A DNA stretch of 62,000 bases from Neocallimastix lanati (nom. inval.) (taxonomy: Eukaryota > Neocallimastigomycota > Neocallimastigomycetes > Neocallimastigales > Neocallimastigaceae), in assembly GCA_016946835.1 (NCBI GenBank), contig JACVTC010000065.1, positions 252,501 to 314,500 of the forward strand, given 5' to 3'. Positions 58,431-62,000 of this stretch are shown piece by piece. Position 1 is the first letter of the stretch; every line of letters starts with the position of its first letter. The position numbers and the translations under genes are program-made. A model generated the notes under the pieces. That model was not told the origin of the DNA and made no database searches. It saw nothing but the letters and a program-made list of their open reading frames with translations.

Positions 58431-59851
58431 GATATGGATAGAATATCGATCATAAATTTATCTAGTTTTTCTCTCTAATCTTTTCTTAGATAAGATATTT
58501 GTTAAGATTTAGAATACGCATTTTTTATTTAATTTTATTTTTTGAAAAAAAAGTATAAGTAAGGCTCTTGAGTTCTCTTTGAGAAATCAAGAGTTATTAT
58601 TATAACAATTATAATATAATAATAACATTAATAAATATTTTATATTTCTACTTTAATAAAACAAGTTTTAATAAAAATAAAATTAAAAAAGAAAATATAA
58701 TAAAACTTCTTCATTTAAACAATTCCATATTACCTTTGTTATCATTTTATTATAATTTTTTATAATATACTCCCTGCTTAAAGGATAAGTATAAATATCA
58801 TTCTTATTTTTCTCAATCTAATAATAATTTTTAATTTATCTCAATTTAATAATAATTTTTATTTAAGTTATCATTAAGCTGTAGTTAATAATTTAATTAT
58901 AATTGATAAGTATCTCTCTTAACACACTAGTTAAAAGAAAAATTTATACAAACGAGACCACTTTATTACTTATTAAAGTATTTGTAAAGTGACCTTTATT
59001 ATTTATATTTAGCCTTTAAATATAAATAATAGTTTTTAATATATTTAATATAAACTACAAATTAAAAATAAAATAATTTTATAAATAACACTAATAATTA
59101 ATAAACACATATTATTAATTATACTAGTTAATTTTATATATTCTATTTATTAATATTAATATTTCATTATTAAATTTCCTTTTTCTTTTCTTTTGTTTAC
59201 TTTTCTTCTCTTCTTCAAAAATAAACAAAAGACTTGTTATTTTATTATAATTATTAAAGAACAAAGTTTTAAATTATTAATATATTTTTAATATATTTAT
59301 AATTTCTTAATTAACTTAAATTATTAATAAAATCATAATTATATATCACAAGAATACAATTGTATACATTAATTTCATACATTAAAATAATATATTTTAT
59401 TAATAAATTAATTTTTTTCTTATCAATAATAATAAATTTTATAATTAAATCTAATATATATATATTTTTGTTTTTATGACTTATTTATATATCTTTTTAA
59501 TGTTTATGTTTATATTAATGACAATTTGACAATTGTTATTTAATACTTTATAATTTAATTATAGTGTATTATAATTTTTGAAAATTAAATGGAAATTGAT
59601 CAATTTAAAATTACTTTATTAACTTCATTTCTTAAAAATAGTATGATATACATTTTAATATATCATAACAATAACATTACATGAATCATAAATGTATTAC
59701 ATAAATATTTATAATGTAGCAAGCCATATTTACATACATAAATTTACTTAATAAATTTTACTATATATAAATTTGTATAACTATATAATTAATAATAAAA
59801 TAGGAATAATATTAAACTTTATTTTCAACATCCCTCCTAAAGTTTGATACT
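58431..59851. other. AT-rich DNA including the 3' LTR of the second Copia
   Basis: Just right of 59830 the plus strand reads CATCCCTCCTAAAG, i.e. on the minus strand a purine tract CTTTAGGAGGGA followed by TGTTGAAAATAAAG, the expected polypurine tract and TG start of a 3' LTR. The LTR thus runs leftwards from 59830; its far end cannot be fixed without the 5' copy, which lies outside the window. No host gene is seen. Confidence 0.55.
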
Positions 59852-59854
59852 ATT

Positions 59855-62000
59855 TTAAAATTTTGTTAGCAAGTTATTTCTAAAATTATTCATTAACTTT
59901 CCATTTAAGAATTTTGTAAAACCGTCGGCTAAATTATTTGTTGTTTTTATATATCTAATTTTAATAATGTTATTTTCAATTAATTCTCTAATCTTATGAT
60001 ATCTAATATTGATGTGTTTTGATTTTGGATTAGTCGTATTATTTTCACAATTAAAAATAGCTGCTTGATTGTCTGAATTAATTACCATTTCTTTATTTTT
60101 TATTCCTAATTCATTGAATACATTTTTTAGCCATAAGCATTCTTTTGCACATTCAACAATTGCATAGTATTCACTTTCTGCCGTTGATAATGCTATGCAT
60201 TGTTGTAATTTTGAATACCAACTGATGGGGCCTGAATCAAAATTGATAACATAACCAGTAGTAGATCTCCTAGTATCATTATCTCCTGCGTAATCAGCAT
60301 CTACATAAATATTTAAATTTTTATTTTTTGTATACTTTATACCATAGTTTGAATTACCTTTCAAGTATTTTATAATCCTTTTTACATTTTCCCAATCATA
60401 TAGTGAAGGCTTACTTGCATTCCTGGATGCTTTCACTACTGCAAATAATATATCTGGTCTTGTGCATGTTGCCAGATATAGGAGGCTCCCTATTACTTGT
60501 TGATATTTTTTCGTATTAAATAGTTTTTCTTTCAATTTTATATCTTGAGTAGGCATCATATTTGATATCGGTTTTAATTCATTAAATTTAAATTTATTTA
60601 AAATATCGTTTGTGTATTTTTCTTGATGGATTAAATAACCATCCTTTAATTTTTCAAATTGAATGCCAATAATATATTTTATTTCACCTAAATCAGATAA
60701 TTCGAAATATTTGGTTAGTAATGATTTTGTTTTATTAATTTCGAAATCTGTACCTGCTAATAATATATCATCTACATAAACTCCAATTAAACAAATTATT
60801 TTATTATTTGTGTCCTTTTTAACATAAATGCAAGGATCACTTATTAATCTTTTAAATTTAATTTTTAATAACTTATTATTTAATTCTTTGTTCCAGGCGC
60901 GACCAGATTGTTTAAGTCCATAGAGTGCTTTATTCAATTTCCAAATACATTTTTTATAATCTATGTGACCTTCTGGAGGATACATGTAGATATCTTCTTC
61001 TAGTTTTGCGTTCAAATATGCTGTTTTTATATCTAATTGTTGAATTTTAAAATTGTTCTGTACACTAAATGCTGTGAGTAATCTTAGTGATTTTTGTCGT
61101 AATGTAGGGGAGAAAGTCTTATCAAAATCTATTCCTTCCTTTTGTGTGTAACCACGAGCGACAACTCTGGCTTTTCTCTTATCAATATTGCCGTCAGGTT
61201 TTAATTTGTATTTAAATATTATTCTTGGGGTAATTATATTGGTCCCCTCTTTAACTTTGTTTACTTTTGTAAATACTTTTAACTTTTCTAAACTATTAAA
61301 TTCATTATTTAGAGCTTCCAGCCACAGCTCTTTATCACTTTTATTAAATATATCTCTGAAATTTTTTGGTTCACTTAATAATACTGTGTTATTAAAGGCG
61401 AAATTTTTGTCATATTTTAGACTATATTCATTTAAATTATTTAATTTATTTTTATTATCTTTTTTAATTATTTTTAATTTCTTTTTGCTTTTTAATTTTT
61501 TGTCCTTTTGTTTTCTTTTCTTACCTTCTTTATCTTCTATTTAAATATCAGATAATTTATTTTCTTCATTATTATTTTTATTATATCTATTTTCTTTGTT
61601 CTTCCTTTTAATTTTTGAATTATTATTGTTAATAATTAAATTGTTTGAATTATCATTAGTATTTAAATTTAAATTTAAATTTATGTTTTTTATGTTTGGA
61701 CGAAAATTATCATTTTGTTTATTTTTTATATTTTTATCCTCGTTTTTATAATTATTTTTTATGTTGTGATTGTTAATTTAACTTATTAAATTATTTCTAG
61801 ATTGTTTATTTGAAATTTTATTATTTAAATTTAACTTATTGTTTAATTCTCCATTATCATTATTCATTTGAATATTTTTTCATTGTTTATCTTTTTATTT
61901 AATTGATTGTTTACATTTTTAGAATTAAAATTCGAAATGGAATCATTAAATTTATTATTTAAATTTAGTTCATTTAAAGTAGTCAATTCTTCTTCTTTCT
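59855..62000 (-). CDS. Second Copia element: RT-RNase H part, nearly intact
   Basis: Open on the minus strand from 61540 to TAA at 59855 (about 561 residues), with a TAA at 61543-61541 and open Asn-rich linker beyond it to near the window edge. Landmarks: SDKELWLEALNNEFNSLEK, KARVVARGYTQKEGIDFDK, TFSPTLRQKSLRLLTAFSV, YLNAKLEEDIYMYPPEGH, ALYGLKQSGRAWN, catalytic GVYVDDILLAG, LLYLATCTRPDILFAVV, YVDADYAGDNDTRRSTTGY, ALSTAESEYYAIVECAKE, HINIRYHKIREL and LADGFTKFLNGKLMN. RT and RNase H are complete and unbroken, unlike the first Copia, so this copy is younger. The two share gene order but differ at many positions, so they are separate families of one lineage. Gag and integrase lie right of the window. 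Confidence 0.88.

Noticed and set aside
61188-61544. Plus-strand 118-codon ORF rich in Leu/Phe/Ser
   Set aside because: It is the reverse of the Copia integrase-RT linker and the start of RT on the minus strand.

Overview
The window is nuclear DNA of a very AT-rich, intron-bearing fungus. The best fit is an anaerobic gut fungus (Neocallimastigomycota). The reasons are the extreme AT content of all non-coding DNA, the many poly(A)/poly(T) and AAT/TTATTTA tracts, short coding islands with GT..AG introns, a tandem-MATH gene, an ankyrin array, a bacterial-type acyltransferase, and a decayed gene with motifs of the CBM10-type fungal dockerins used by these fungi to assemble cellulosomes. This placement is inference from content only.

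Layout. (1) 1-3.7 kb: 3' part of a tandem MATH-domain gene in eight exons, every intron in phase 1 and at the same place in each domain. (2) 3.7-12.3 kb: AT-rich DNA, a decayed Ty3/gypsy-like element without pol, a 1.1-kb TTATTTA satellite and one orphan exon-like stretch. (3) 12.35-16.35 kb: a 4-kb TGACATA minisatellite with a higher-order pattern. (4) 17.1-18.3 kb: acyltransferase-3 membrane protein (minus strand). (5) 20.5-22.6 kb: intact ankyrin-repeat protein. (6) 23.6-30.7 kb: a repeat cluster with a short LTR-flanked element carrying an Asn-rich ORF, two head-to-head Mutator-like (MULE) transposase genes and dispersed CGAAA/CAAC end motifs. (7) 31.9-33.5 kb: a broken secreted gene with PI-PLC X-domain motifs and two dockerin-like modules. 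(8) 34-43 kb: gypsy integrase fragment, an LTR split by a poly(A)-tailed insertion with target-site duplication, and more TTATTTA satellite. (9) 43.4-44.8 kb: intact two-exon four-TM membrane protein with well-expressed-type codon use. (10) 46.6-62 kb: a retrotransposon yard with gypsy RT remnant, full-length Copia with both LTRs and a 5-bp target duplication nested in an older LTR, a larger gypsy remnant with internal deletion, and the 3' half of a second, nearly intact Copia running off the right edge.

Only three complete host genes are convincingly intact (acyltransferase, ankyrin, four-TM protein), plus the partial MATH gene. They show no operon-like relation; they are islands in repeat DNA. 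Many breaks in the mobile genes are one-base shifts in homopolymer runs, so some may be assembly errors rather than mutations.
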